Assembly (NCBI RefSeq): GCF_000336575.1
Contig: NZ_AOPO01000008.1
Coordinates: 62,001-126,000 of the forward strand
DNA: 64,000 nucleotides
Reading direction: 5' to 3'
Origin: Vreelandella titanicae BH1
GTDB taxonomy: Bacteria; Pseudomonadota; Gammaproteobacteria; Pseudomonadales; Halomonadaceae
Notes under the pieces: model-generated
What the model was told of the DNA's origin: nothing
The model's database searches: none
What the model saw: only the letters and a program-made list of their open reading frames with translations
Translations under genes and position numbers: made by a program
Shown: piece after piece, positions 55,879 to 64,000 of the stretch
Position numbering within the stretch: position 1 is the first letter of the stretch
How the letters are laid out: each line of letters opens with the position of its first letter

Positions 55879-56054
55879 TATGTATCTCCTTGGAAGCAGA
55901 GTTCATCTAAGCAACCACTGCCTAATGATGGCGTTGCCTATAGGGCGTTGACCACGTTAGTCACAGGTTGCGTTGTGATGATCATTGATAACTTATCCTA
56001 ACTCGGCGTTGACGAAAAGCGCTTGATGATTCGTAAACCAACGTTTGTTTCACA

Positions 56055-56786
56055 CTAGGAGTTCTGTGGCTGTAGATGTGCGAGCAGCTTTTTCTCTAGA
56101 TAACGAAAGAGATACAGGATGGTGAAGGTTAAACACAGGTATATCGCTGCCACAAACAAGAATGCGTCAAAAGGTGCATAAAAACGCGCATAGACAAAGC
56201 GCGCCGCGCCGGTCAGATCCATAATCGTCACTACGCTGGCAATAGCGCTGGCATGTAGCATGAAAATGACTTCGTTGCCGTAGGCCGGCAGTGCGCGACG
56301 AAAAGCGCTGGGGATAATAATGCGCCGCATGGTCTGCTGAGGTGACATGCCATAGGCACGAGCCGCTTCAATTTCACCTTTCGAGGTAGACTTAATCGCG
56401 CCGCGAAAAATCTCGGTCGTATAGGCGGCGGTGTTGAGGGTAAATGCAATGAGTGCGGGGACGAACGGTTCTTCAAGTATCACCCATAGCCAACTTTCTT
56501 GGATTCCGTCCACGAACACCACGCCGTAATAAATCAGGTAGAGTTGGATGAGTAGCGGTGTGCCACGAAAAACATAGGTGTAAGCAAAAATAGGCCACTT
56601 AATCCAGGCGTGTTTTGAACCACGCCCAATGGCAAGGGGTACCGCAGCGATTAAGCCAATGACCAGCGATAAAAAGACCAGTTGCACCGTGGTGGTCAAC
56701 CCATCGCCATAGTAGGAAAGCGTTTGCAGCGTGAAAATACTGTTCTCGGCAAGCTGATTTTCGAGCCATGTCATGAAAGCGGTCAT
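56055..56786 (-). CDS. HisM-like amino acid ABC permease
   Basis: The start at ATG 56786 overlaps the stop of the upstream permease (TAATG); a longer in-frame start at 56843 lies inside that gene. The 243-residue protein has about five membrane helices and the EAA loop (GEIEAARAYGMSPQQTMRRI IIPSAFRR) that contacts the ATPase. It pairs with the HisQ-like permease to form the channel. Confidence 0.9.
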   Translation of the reverse strand: MTAFMTWLENQLAENSIFTLQTLSYYGDGLTTTVQLVFLSLVIGLIAAVPLAIGRGSKHAWIKWPIFAYTYVFRGTPLLIQLYLIYYGVVFVDGIQESWLWVILEEPFVPALIAFTLNTAAYTTEIFRGAIKSTSKGEIEAARAYGMSPQQTMRRIIIPSAFRRALPAYGNEVIFMLHASAIASVVTIMDLTGAARFVYARFYAPFDAFLFVAAIYLCLTFTILYLFRYLEKKLLAHLQPQNS

Positions 56787-57490
56787 TAGTCTGCCTCCCC
56801 ATAGCCAATGTTGTAGCGTTTTTGCAGACGAGCAAAGATCCATTCCGAAACGCTGGCGATGAGCAGATAGATAAGCGCGACAATAATCATGAAAGTGAAA
56901 GGTTCGCGCGTCGCTTTAGAGGCTTCTGAGGCGACACGCACCATATCAGAAAGCCCGATTACCGAGACCAGTGCTGTGGTTTTGAGCAATACCATCCAGT
57001 TGTTGGAAAGGCCAGGCAGTGCATGGCGCATCATCTGCGGAAAACGGACGCGACGAAAAACCAGCCCATCGCTCATGCCATAGGCTTTACCTGCTTCGAT
57101 TTGCCCATTATCGACCGCCATAAAAGCGCCGCGAAAGGTTTCTCCCATATAGGCCCCGAAGATTAGCCCAATGGTGACAACGCCCGCGACGAAGGCATTA
57201 ATATTGATAAAAATATCGATATCGAACGAGTAGTAAATCCAGTCGGTGATCATGTTGACGCCAATTTGGCCGCCGAAAAAAAACAGCATCATCAACACGA
57301 GGTCGGGCACACCGCGAATAAGTGTGGTGTAAAGCGTGGCAAGACGATGAGCTAACCAGTTGCGCGACATCTTCGCGCTGGCGGTCAGGAGCCCTAAAAT
57401 AATCGCTAAAATCAGCGACAACACCGCTAATTGGATGGTGACGCCAGCCCCTTCGATCAGCCGGGGGCCATACCCTTGTAAATCAATCAT
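56786..57490 (-). CDS. HisQ-like amino acid ABC permease
   Basis: A 234-residue permease starting MIDLQGYGPRLIEGAGVTIQ, with the EAA motif QIEAGKAYGMSDGLVFRRVR FPQMMRHALPG and about five membrane helices. It precedes the HisM-like gene with a 1-bp overlap and follows the ATPase gene by 15 bp, so the operon order is ATPase, Q, M, binding protein. Confidence 0.9.
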   Translation of the reverse strand: MIDLQGYGPRLIEGAGVTIQLAVLSLILAIILGLLTASAKMSRNWLAHRLATLYTTLIRGVPDLVLMMLFFFGGQIGVNMITDWIYYSFDIDIFININAFVAGVVTIGLIFGAYMGETFRGAFMAVDNGQIEAGKAYGMSDGLVFRRVRFPQMMRHALPGLSNNWMVLLKTTALVSVIGLSDMVRVASEASKATREPFTFMIIVALIYLLIASVSEWIFARLQKRYNIGYGEAD

Positions 57491-57505
57491 GGTCAGCCTC
57501 GCGGA

Positions 57506-58276
57506 TCAGTAATTAGGTGCCAGGAATTGCTGCAGGCGCGGTGATTGCGGGTTGCCTAACACTTGATCGGGCGGGCCAGCCTCTTCCACCAGGCCCTGGT
57601 GAAGGTAAATCACTTGGCTAGAGACATCACGGGCAAACCCCATCTCGTGAGTCACCACGACCATGGTGCGCCCCTCTTCAGCGAGGTCGTGCATGACTTT
57701 CAATACGTCACCGACCAATTCCGGGTCAAGGGCGGAGGTGGGTTCGTCAAACAGCATCACTTCTGGATCCATTGCCAGCGCGCGGGCAATCGCACCGCGT
57801 TGCTGCTGGCCGCCGGACATTTGAGCGGGGTAGGCATTGGCGCGGGCGGTTAAGCCAACCCGATCGAGCAGTGCATGGGCGTGCTCCAAGGCCTCTTTTT
57901 TAGGTTTTTTTAGCACATGAATCGGCGCTTCGATGATGTTTTCCAATAGCGTCATATGTGCCCACAGGTTGAAGCTCTGGAACACCATGGAGAGCTTGGC
58001 ACGCATTTGTACCACCTGCTTCCAATCTTCAGGTTCGCGGCCGTGCTTCGTGGTCTTAAAGCGAATGGGTTCGCCATGGACAATGAGGTCGCCATCGTCG
58101 GGCTGTTCAAGCAAGTTCATGCAGCGCAAAAAAGTACTTTTACCCGATCCAGAGGCACCAATCAGGGTAATCACATCGCCCTTTTGGGCTTGTAATGAAA
58201 GACCTTTCAGAACTTCCGTATCGCCAAAGCGTTTTTTAATATTACGCACTTCAAGGGGAGTAGGCGTAGCGGCCAT
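57506..58276 (-). CDS. HisP-like amino acid ABC transporter ATPase
   Basis: The start at ATG 58276 has GGAG upstream, giving 256 residues; an earlier start at 58312 has no site. Walker A GASGSGKSTF, signature MSGGQQQRGAIARAL and Walker B VMLFDEPTSALD are intact. First gene of the transporter operon, 211 bp after astE on the same strand. The link with astE suggests arginine, ornithine or lysine uptake. Confidence 0.92.
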   Translation of the reverse strand: MAATPTPLEVRNIKKRFGDTEVLKGLSLQAQKGDVITLIGASGSGKSTFLRCMNLLEQPDDGDLIVHGEPIRFKTTKHGREPEDWKQVVQMRAKLSMVFQSFNLWAHMTLLENIIEAPIHVLKKPKKEALEHAHALLDRVGLTARANAYPAQMSGGQQQRGAIARALAMDPEVMLFDEPTSALDPELVGDVLKVMHDLAEEGRTMVVVTHEMGFARDVSSQVIYLHQGLVEEAGPPDQVLGNPQSPRLQQFLAPNY

Positions 58277-58487
58277 ATCATTGGCTCCAGTACAGAGTTG
58301 CCGCAGCAACAAGTGGGTTTGTTTGATGCGGCTGGCGCGAAAAAGGGGCGATTCTATCAGGCTGGGCGCATTATGCGCGCTTTCCTTCTAACATTATGCA
58401 CTCGACGATAGTCGTATCGACGTCGAGGGTCCCGTTGTCGCCTCACCATTGTTATTGTCTTGGCTAAAGTAGATCCTGCTTGGGGGG

Positions 58488-59465
58488 TTAAACGATAGGC
58501 GCCACCAACAGCGCGGCACGGGCGCCCACCTCTACTTGTGCGTTAGGAAACACCACATGAAGGGGCGTATCGCCTACCCGAAACTCACCCGACTTACCGT
58601 CTTGGGCCAGCAGAGTGCCGGGCTCAAAGCGGCTGAAGTTGGCTGTGTCCTCGGCAAAACAGAGTGTAAAGTCCTGCGAGTGACGCATTAATTCGTGTTG
58701 AACCTGGAAAAACTGCATTTGCGTGGCGGGCTGATTGGGTGGCGTATGTCCTTCACTAAGCGCGGTGAGTAGTGTACGCATCGGTTGTAATGATGCCATA
58801 TCGTTTTGGCCAAAAGGCGCTACCCGCCCTAGCTCAAAGGTAAATGCCTGAGCGGCGTGATAGTGCTTGCTGTAGTGGGAGAATGTCCAGCTGTGCTGAT
58901 GTTGGTGTAGCACCGCCTGCATACTCGCCGCTGCCAGCCAGCCCCACTGCTCAGCATCGGTGGAGGATTCGGCAAAAGGCTCCACTACAAAACGGGGGTA
59001 GCGGCTATCCCGAATTGCGGTATGTAGGTCGTAGTGCAGTTTGGGGCGCCCGGCATGGCGGGCATAAAAACTATCCACCGCGGCCATTAATTGCCTGGCG
59101 CGATCTGGCTCCTCGCCCTTGGCGGCTAGTTCGCGGCTAAACAGCCGGTTTAAATTGGTGGTAAGGAAACGCTGCTGCGCCTTAAGCGCGGGCAGGTTGC
59201 CTAAAATCACCAGCACAGGAGCGCCGAGCGATATGCTGCCCGCTTCTACGCCGCTTAACCATTCACCCACCAGTTCAACCGGTGCGGTTTCATTGCCATG
59301 GATCGCCGCTGAAAAAATGCACGTGTAGGCGCTTTGGCTTACCGTGTTAGGGGTGAGCTCCAAAATACCAGGCGCATGCAAATGATAAGTGCCACTGGCG
59401 AAGACGCCTTGGCTGGCGGTGGGGAGTTGCCCATCAAGCGACCAGTCGAGCCATTGGCCTAGCAT
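58488..59465 (-). CDS. astE: Succinylglutamate desuccinylase
   Basis: A 325-residue zinc carboxypeptidase-like enzyme with the zinc motif HGNETAPVEL, the third ligand in HYDLHTAIRDSRYPRF and the catalytic Glu in FTFELGRVAPFG. It performs the last step of the arginine succinyltransferase pathway, releasing glutamate and succinate. The other ast genes are not in the window. GAGGAG precedes the start. Adjacent to the basic amino acid transporter. Confidence 0.9.
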   Translation of the reverse strand: MLGQWLDWSLDGQLPTASQGVFASGTYHLHAPGILELTPNTVSQSAYTCIFSAAIHGNETAPVELVGEWLSGVEAGSISLGAPVLVILGNLPALKAQQRFLTTNLNRLFSRELAAKGEEPDRARQLMAAVDSFYARHAGRPKLHYDLHTAIRDSRYPRFVVEPFAESSTDAEQWGWLAAASMQAVLHQHQHSWTFSHYSKHYHAAQAFTFELGRVAPFGQNDMASLQPMRTLLTALSEGHTPPNQPATQMQFFQVQHELMRHSQDFTLCFAEDTANFSRFEPGTLLAQDGKSGEFRVGDTPLHVVFPNAQVEVGARAALLVAPIV

Positions 59466-59650
59466 TGTCGCTCCTCAGTTAACTGTTTTGAGTATCGTTG
59501 TCAGTATAAAAGCGAGCCTAGGTTTACCACGCTGGGCGTATGTCACAAGCCCGCAGGTCGTTCGCGTGTAAAAGCCTAGCGTATTCGTGAAAAAGCGTCT
59601 TCATGAAACACGCGGAAGCTGAAAAGTGGCTTTATTTAATCGCTAACGGC

Positions 59651-59682
59651 AAAAAACGCCCATGGGGTGCATGAGCGTTTTT
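59651..59682. terminator. Bidirectional terminator-like hairpin
   Basis: AAAAAACGCCCAT and ATGAGCGTTTTT form an imperfect stem with A-run and T-run on the two sides. It lies 17 bp beyond the hemerythrin gene stop (minus strand). Confidence 0.6.
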
Positions 59683-59698
59683 CAATTTGTTCATCACG

Positions 59699-60139
59699 TT
59701 ACGCTGAACGCTGGCGCTGCATTTCTTCCTGGTACTCGCTAGCAAGCGATGTCTTTTGTTTATCTTGCAGGCCACGGCCCGCCAGCTGGAAAACCTCTTG
59801 CTCTTCTTCATCCAGGTGGTGAGTGACTAAATCCTGGAGCTGTTTGGCGTGGGTCAACCAGTGGGTTGCACTGTAGTCAGTTTCATCAAGCAGTTCTAAA
59901 AGCTCATCAATTTCATGATGTTCGGCAACGCTATGGCGGGCTTTTTCCTGAGTCAGGTCGATTGACATCATTGGGATATAGAGCGCCCGCTCTTCGGCAG
60001 CGGCGTGATAATGTAGCTCTTCCCGTACCTGCTGATACAGTTTATCTCGCTCATCGCTGTCTCCATGTGTTTCAACTAAGCGGGCGAGCAGGTCGCGCTG
60101 AATATCGTGATCCTTGCGCAGGGCTTCAAAAATCGTCAT
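59699..60139 (-). CDS. Hemerythrin-domain protein
   Basis: The start at ATG 60139 is preceded by AAGGAGT, giving 146 residues. The helical bundle carries the iron-ligand pattern H-x-x-x-D at the N-terminus (LRKDHDIQRDLL), HYHAAAEERALY, HHEIDELLELL and HHLDEEEQEVF. Such HHE proteins bind oxygen or NO, or protect iron-sulfur clusters (YtfE-related). The exact role is not defined. Confidence 0.88.
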   Translation of the reverse strand: MTIFEALRKDHDIQRDLLARLVETHGDSDERDKLYQQVREELHYHAAAEERALYIPMMSIDLTQEKARHSVAEHHEIDELLELLDETDYSATHWLTHAKQLQDLVTHHLDEEEQEVFQLAGRGLQDKQKTSLASEYQEEMQRQRSA

Positions 60140-60297
60140 TCCAGACTCCTTGGATACGTTTGATGTAGGCAAGTCAAAAGCTAGTGGTGGTTGGCGTAAA
60201 GTGCAAGATGGCGTTCGTCGATGAAATCGACGCCCACGGACGAAAACATTCGCTTTTTTCTATGCTTGAGTGCGCTATGTTGTGTTTACTACTTATT

Positions 60298-60372
60298 AGG
60301 CGACGCCCACTTTAGGCGACGCCCACTTTAGGCGACGCTCACTGCACTACTCATAACTGCACTATTCATAAG
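60298..60372. repeat. Stacked tandem repeats upstream of wrbA
   Basis: AGGCGACGCCCACTTT occurs twice in tandem (60298-60329) with a third diverged unit to 60345. TGCACTACTCATAAC and TGCACTATTCATAAG then follow back to back. The array ends just before the GAAGGAGA ribosome site of wrbA. Confidence 0.7.
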
Positions 60373-60386
60373 TGAAGGAGATAGTA

Positions 60387-60986
60387 ATGACAAAGGTACT
60401 GGTGCTTTATTATTCCATGTATGGTCATATCGATACGCTGGCTCAAGCCGTGGCAGAAGGCGCAAAGGGTGTGAGCGGCGTTGAGGTGACGGTGAAACGC
60501 GTTCCTGAAACCATGCCTGAAGAGGCGTTCAAGAATGCAGGCGGTAAGCAGGATTACGACACGCCGGAAGCGACGCCTCAAGAGCTTGCCGATTACGATG
60601 CGATCATTTTCGGTACGCCCACCCGCTTTGGGAATATGGCCGGTCAAATGCGTACCTTCCTGGATCAGACCGGTGGCCTGTGGGCGAACGGTGCTCTTCG
60701 TGGCAAAGTCGCTAGCGTGTTCACTTCTACCGGTACTGGCGGCGGTGATGAGATGACCATCACCTCTACTTGGACCACGCTGGCCCACCACGGCATGATC
60801 ATCGTGCCGATTGGTTACGGTCTCGAAGAGCAATTTGATATTTCCAAAGTCAGCGGCGGTACGCCTTACGGCGCCGCAACCATTGCTGGTGGTGATGGCT
60901 CACGCCAACCTGACGAGCGTGAGCTGAAAATCGCCCGTTTCCAGGGCGAGTTGGTCGCGAAAACGGCGGCTAAACTGGCCAGTTAA
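60387..60986 (+). CDS. wrbA: NAD(P)H:quinone oxidoreductase WrbA
   Basis: The start at ATG 60387 has GAAGGAGA upstream, giving 199 residues. The flavodoxin-like FMN-binding segments are [40 protein letters not shown] and [17 protein letters not shown]. WrbA reduces quinones by two electrons to limit oxidative damage. The promoter carries tandem repeats and the gene ends at a strong terminator. Confidence 0.93.
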   Translation: MTKVLVLYYSMYGHIDTLAQAVAEGAKGVSGVEVTVKRVPETMPEEAFKNAGGKQDYDTPEATPQELADYDAIIFGTPTRFGNMAGQMRTFLDQTGGLWANGALRGKVASVFTSTGTGGGDEMTITSTWTTLAHHGMIIVPIGYGLEEQFDISKVSGGTPYGAATIAGGDGSRQPDERELKIARFQGELVAKTAAKLAS

Positions 60987-61024
60987 TTAGTTCACTAGCC
61001 AAGACATATACGAGTCAGCCATGT

Positions 61025-61060
61025 AAAAGCCTCGCTGGATATATCCGGCGAGGCTTTTTT
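61025..61060. terminator. Bidirectional terminator between wrbA and the SMP-30 gene
   Basis: AAAAGCCTCGC and GGCGAGGCTTTTTT form a strong stem with a ~12-nt loop. T-runs on both strands suit the convergent wrbA and SMP-30-like genes. Confidence 0.85.
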
Positions 61061-61092
61061 GGGCTGGGATATTGGCTGGGATTATAGTCTTA

Positions 61093-62121
61093 CTACGCTC
61101 CACGTGCCGCCGTGTAAATTGTGTAGACGGATTGGCTGGCCGTCATAAATAGTCGATTGCGGCTCTTGCACGCAAAACACACGTTCGAGCAGACTTCAGG
61201 TAGCAATACTCGGCCCAGCAAGGTGCCTTCCGGTGAGAAAACCACTACTCCGTCGATACCTTCACCACCATTGGCACTTGACCAGATATTGCCATCCACG
61301 TCGCAGGTCATGCCGTCGAAAATCGTGTCTTCGCTGGTCACGATAACTTGCCGGTTACTGACACTGCGACCATCTTCACCCAGCGACCAGCGAATAATTC
61401 GCGCGGGTTCGTCGAAATGGGTGGGGGCACTGTCACTGGCGTAGAACCCTTCGCCATCCGGCGTTAATACAATACCGTTTGGCTTATAAATATCGTCGGT
61501 CAGCATGATGGGCTCATCCAGGCTGTCATCGACGTAATAGATGGCCGTTTCTAGCTCCAGGTCTCGTTTTTTGCCCTCGTAGTCGAAGTGAGCACCATAG
61601 CCTGGATCAGTGAAGATCACTCCACCCGAGGGCAGTGCCACCACGTCATTAGGGGCATTGAGCGGTTTGCCCTGATAGCGCTCTGCGAGCACCGTTGTGC
61701 TGCCGTCCCACTCGTAGCGTAAAACGCGTGAGGGATAGTGCTCGCAAGCAATTAGCCGCCCCTGATGATCGAAGGTATTACCGTTAGAGTGGCCGACATT
61801 GTCTCTCAATACGCTGACTTGACCAGTGGATTCGTCCCAGCGCATCTGCTTGGCACGAGGTATGTCGCTGAAAACAACATAACGACCTACGGCGTTCCAT
61901 GCTGGCCCCTCTGTCCACAGACCTCCACTCCAGTGGCGTTCTAGAGGACTGTTAAAAATCATGTAATCACTAAAGCGGGAATCTTCGACTTTCCAGGCAT
62001 CGATTGGGTATCGTTCCGGGGTGGAACCTTGTGAGCTCTGCAAAGCAAAAAGCTGGGGCGATGTGCCAACAGCGGCCAGGGCGGCCGATGCCGAAAGGAA
62101 CTGACGGCGTCCAAGTTTCAT
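61093..62121 (-). CDS. Tat-exported SMP-30/gluconolactonase-like protein
   Basis: The start at ATG 62121 gives 342 residues with a twin-arginine signal (MKLGRRQFLSASAALAAVG). This favours periplasmic location; an earlier in-frame start at 62208 would bury the signal. The beta-propeller shows SGGLWTEGPAWNAVGRYVVF, HSNGNTFDHQGRLIACEH, NAPNDVVALPSGGVIFTDPG and KPNGIVLTPDG, the SMP-30/LRE metal-site pattern (Glu, Asn, Asp). A lactone hydrolase is likely; substrate unknown. Confidence 0.85.
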   Translation of the reverse strand: MKLGRRQFLSASAALAAVGTSPQLFALQSSQGSTPERYPIDAWKVEDSRFSDYMIFNSPLERHWSGGLWTEGPAWNAVGRYVVFSDIPRAKQMRWDESTGQVSVLRDNVGHSNGNTFDHQGRLIACEHYPSRVLRYEWDGSTTVLAERYQGKPLNAPNDVVALPSGGVIFTDPGYGAHFDYEGKKRDLELETAIYYVDDSLDEPIMLTDDIYKPNGIVLTPDGEGFYASDSAPTHFDEPARIIRWSLGEDGRSVSNRQVIVTSEDTIFDGMTCDVDGNIWSSANGGEGIDGVVVFSPEGTLLGRVLLPEVCSNVCFACKSRNRLFMTASQSVYTIYTAARGA

Positions 62122-62227
62122 AGCATTGTCCTGATGGTTGTTTGTTGATGTTGTTATGAGCGAAGTGAAACTGATGTTTCTTCCACCCTCAGGACAAATG
62201 TAGAACATAAGCGATTAAAAAACATAC

Positions 62228-62263
62228 ATTGGCTGCCCGGTTGGATTCAACCAGACAGCCAAT
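62228..62263. terminator. Hairpin terminator of the tartrate/D-malate dehydrogenase gene
   Basis: ATTGGCTG...GGTTG pairs with CAACC...CAGCCAAT. On the minus strand a T-run (AAAAAA at 62217-62222 on plus) follows after 5 nt. Confidence 0.65.
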
Positions 62264-62281
62264 CTTTATGCCATATGTGTG

Positions 62282-63355
62282 TCAGTGCGAAATAGCGTTG
62301 GCAATCGCCTTGCCTAGGCTTGCAGTGGTGCCTTCTCCACCCACATCGCGGGTAAGTACGGTGGCATCCCCTTCGCTCAATACTTCCTCAATGGCCGTGA
62401 CTATTGCGTCACCGGCTTCTTTGTAACCGAGGTGCTCCAGCATCATGGCGCCTGACCAAATTTGACCGATAGGGTTGGCAATACCCTTACCGGCGATATC
62501 CGGCGCGCTGCCGTGTACTGGCTCGAACAAGCTCGGAAAGTTGCCTTCTGGGTTGATGTTGGCTGAAGGGGCAATGCCTATCGTGCCGGTGCAGGCGGGG
62601 CCGAGATCAGAAAGAATATCGCCAAACAGATTGCTGCCCACGACGACATCAAACCAATCCGGGTGGAGAACGAAGTTGGCGGTAAGAATATCGATATGAA
62701 ATTTATCCACCGCGATTTCAGGGTAGCCCTTCGCCATTTCGACCACACGTTCATCCCAATACGGCATAGTGATTGAGATGCCGTTGGACTTGGTCGCGGA
62801 GGTGAGCTTTTTACGCGGGCGAGTTTGGGCCAGTTCAAAGGCGTATTTCAATACGCGGTCTACGCCGGTGCGGGTCATGACCGTGTCTTGAATGACCACT
62901 TCACGGTCGGTGCCTTCAAACATTTTGCCACCAACGCTTGAGTACTCGCCTTCAGTGTTCTCACGCACCACGTAAAAGTCGATATCCCCGGGTTTACGGC
63001 CTGCTAGCGGGCTTTTAATGCCGGGCATGAGCTTGCAGGGGCGCAGGTTGATGTACTGATCAAAGCGGCGCCGGAATTGCAGCAGTGAGCCCCACAGGGA
63101 AATATGGTCGGGGACTTTGTCGGGCCAGCCCACCGCGCCATAAAACAGCGCATCGAAGCCTTTTAACTGCTCAAACCAATCATCCGGCAGCATTTTGCCG
63201 TGTTCCAGGTAGTAGTCGCAGCTGCCAAACTCAAAGGTGGTGAACTCAAGATCAAGATTAAAGCGCTTGGCGGTCGCTTCAAGGGCGCGGATGCCTTCAG
63301 GCATGACTTCGGTGCCGATGCCGTCACCGGCGATAATGGCAATACGGTGGGTCAT
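62282..63355 (-). CDS. dmlA: Tartrate dehydrogenase / D-malate dehydrogenase
   Basis: A 357-residue beta-decarboxylating dehydrogenase: AGDGIGTEVMPEGIRALEAT at the N-terminus, LRPCKLMPGIKSPL, VVRENTEGEYSSVGG, and the metal/catalytic stretch SNLFGDILSDLGP. HGSAPDIAGKGIANPIGQIW completes the NAD-binding end. The Y-SS-VGG form and overall similarity fit the tartrate/D-malate branch rather than LeuB or Icd. A LysR gene is divergent 170 bp away, like dmlR next to dmlA in E. coli. Confidence 0.85.
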   Translation of the reverse strand: MTHRIAIIAGDGIGTEVMPEGIRALEATAKRFNLDLEFTTFEFGSCDYYLEHGKMLPDDWFEQLKGFDALFYGAVGWPDKVPDHISLWGSLLQFRRRFDQYINLRPCKLMPGIKSPLAGRKPGDIDFYVVRENTEGEYSSVGGKMFEGTDREVVIQDTVMTRTGVDRVLKYAFELAQTRPRKKLTSATKSNGISITMPYWDERVVEMAKGYPEIAVDKFHIDILTANFVLHPDWFDVVVGSNLFGDILSDLGPACTGTIGIAPSANINPEGNFPSLFEPVHGSAPDIAGKGIANPIGQIWSGAMMLEHLGYKEAGDAIVTAIEEVLSEGDATVLTRDVGGEGTTASLGKAIANAISH

Positions 63356-63391
63356 AGTGGTTCCTTACCTTGTTAGTTACTTTTTATGCTT

Positions 63392-63426
63392 GTGAGTCGT
63401 GAGTCGTGAGTCGTGAGTCGTGAGTC
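63392..63426. repeat. Five tandem copies of GTGAGTC
   Basis: A perfect 7-bp microsatellite (5 units) lies in the divergent gap between the dehydrogenase and LysR genes, 37 bp from the dehydrogenase start. Copy number changes here could alter promoter spacing. Confidence 0.85.
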
Positions 63427-63525
63427 ATGAATAGTAAATAGAGTGTAGCGGCTATTTTGGTGGAGATAATCAGGCTACCATTCAAGTTATTGTTGCGTGA
63501 AAGTGCAGAATGACTGAGGAGCGAT

Positions 63526-64000
63526 ATGGCGCACCTGGATGATTTGGCGTTTTTTCAGCACTTGGCGCGGGCGGGAAGCCTGACGGGGACTGCTCGCGAG
63601 CTGGGGCTATCGCTCTCGGCGGTAAGCAAGCGGCTAAAACAATTGGAGGCGCGCCTGGGGGTAGAGCTAGCTGCTCGCACTACGCGGCGGTTGACGCTGA
63701 CCGCAGAGGGTGAGCGCTACTTGGCCCGTGGCGCGCTGATTTTAGATGAGTTGGATGAGCTGGAAAATTCACTGGGTGAGGGAGTCGATCAGGCGCTTAG
63801 CGGACGTTTGCGGGTAAATGCCACTTTTGGCTTTGGGCGCCGCCATATTGCGCCGCTGCTGTCACGCTTTTGTGCCGATCACCCCGAGGTAGAAGGGTGG
63901 TTGGAGTTAACCAATTTTCCGCTCAATTTGAGCGATCACGGCTTTGATATTGGTATTCGCGTGGGCGAGCCACCGGAGTCGCGCTTGGTCGCTCGGCGTA
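63526..64000 (+). CDS. LysR-family regulator, C-terminus cut by the window edge
   Basis: From ATG 63526 (GAGGAG upstream) 158 codons are visible: MAHLDDLAFFQHLARAGSLT, then the HTH (SLSAVSKRLKQLEARLGVEL AARTTRRLTLT), then the start of the effector domain. The AVSKRLKQLE form is typical of DmlR-type regulators. It is divergent from the tartrate/D-malate dehydrogenase and likely activates it. Confidence 0.85.
   Translation, partial: MAHLDDLAFFQHLARAGSLTGTARELGLSLSAVSKRLKQLEARLGVELAARTTRRLTLTAEGERYLARGALILDELDELENSLGEGVDQALSGRLRVNATFGFGRRHIAPLLSRFCADHPEVEGWLELTNFPLNLSDHGFDIGIRVGEPPESRLVARR

Noticed and set aside
58400..58450. ArgR-like site upstream of the ABC transporter ATPase
   Set aside because: A CTCGACG/CGTCGAG inverted repeat and a TGTCGC are present, but they do not fit either the enteric or the Pseudomonas ArgR consensus well enough.
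60298..60372. CRISPR array
   Set aside because: The repeats are short, directly abutting and without spacers, so this is a tandem repeat. No other array-like pattern was seen in the window.

Overview
The window looks like chromosomal DNA of a Halomonas-type gammaproteobacterium. This is an inference from gene content (mmuPM, split recBCD, purEK, ilvD, astE next to a basic amino acid ABC transporter, a nitrilase/aldoxime operon) and from the moderately GC-rich core; no rRNA or tRNA is present to confirm it. The core genes alternate with AT-rich, fragment-filled accessory DNA.

Layout. 0-10 kb: ordinary metabolic and transport genes, including LysR-MFS-HAD, a small RelB/RelE-type toxin-antitoxin pair, LysR/MFS/GST, and the S-methylmethionine pair mmuP-mmuM. 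10-27 kb: an accessory island downstream of recD. It is a mosaic of gene scraps (Rpn, SDR, DMT transporter, GST and three decayed copies of the recD 3' end), duplicated DUF427 genes, an AT-rich operon with two Fe(II)/2-oxoglutarate oxygenases, an exporter and a LysR regulator, and two clusters of integron-style gene cassettes. The cassette clusters (about 10.8-12.3 kb and 20.8-25.8 kb) carry attC-like sites whose inverse cores complement the cassette entry cores (exactly in two cassettes, nearly in the others). I see no integron integrase, so they fit the CALIN type (attC clusters lacking an integrase). Their cargo includes three proteins with PD-(D/E)XK nuclease signatures and several unknowns.

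27-45 kb: recD and recB overlap by 4 bp, but recC lies about 8 kb away. Between them sit a LysR regulator, a DUF3311/Na+ symporter pair, a nitrilase, an aldoxime dehydratase, an MNT nucleotidyltransferase, pncB and a frameshifted Rpn nuclease gene. recD contains two copies of a 28-bp REP-like repeat inside its reading frame. 45-47 kb: a Xre-RES module and a RelE/HigA-type module.

47-64 kb: core genes ilvD, chrA, purEK, a PAS-GGDEF protein, a TraX-like membrane protein, a HisJQMP-type ABC transporter with astE (arginine/ornithine use), a hemerythrin protein, wrbA, a Tat-exported SMP-30-like protein, and a tartrate/D-malate dehydrogenase with a divergent LysR gene cut by the window edge.

The most interesting part is 10-27 kb. 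Both cassette clusters end against a decayed recD tail, and both contain a related ~125-bp VCR-length attC-like element, which directly abuts the DUF427 gene in the first cluster. This suggests repeated duplication and insertion at the recD 3' end. The nuclease-like cassette genes are candidate anti-phage functions, and the two-oxygenase operon is a candidate undescribed metabolic system.
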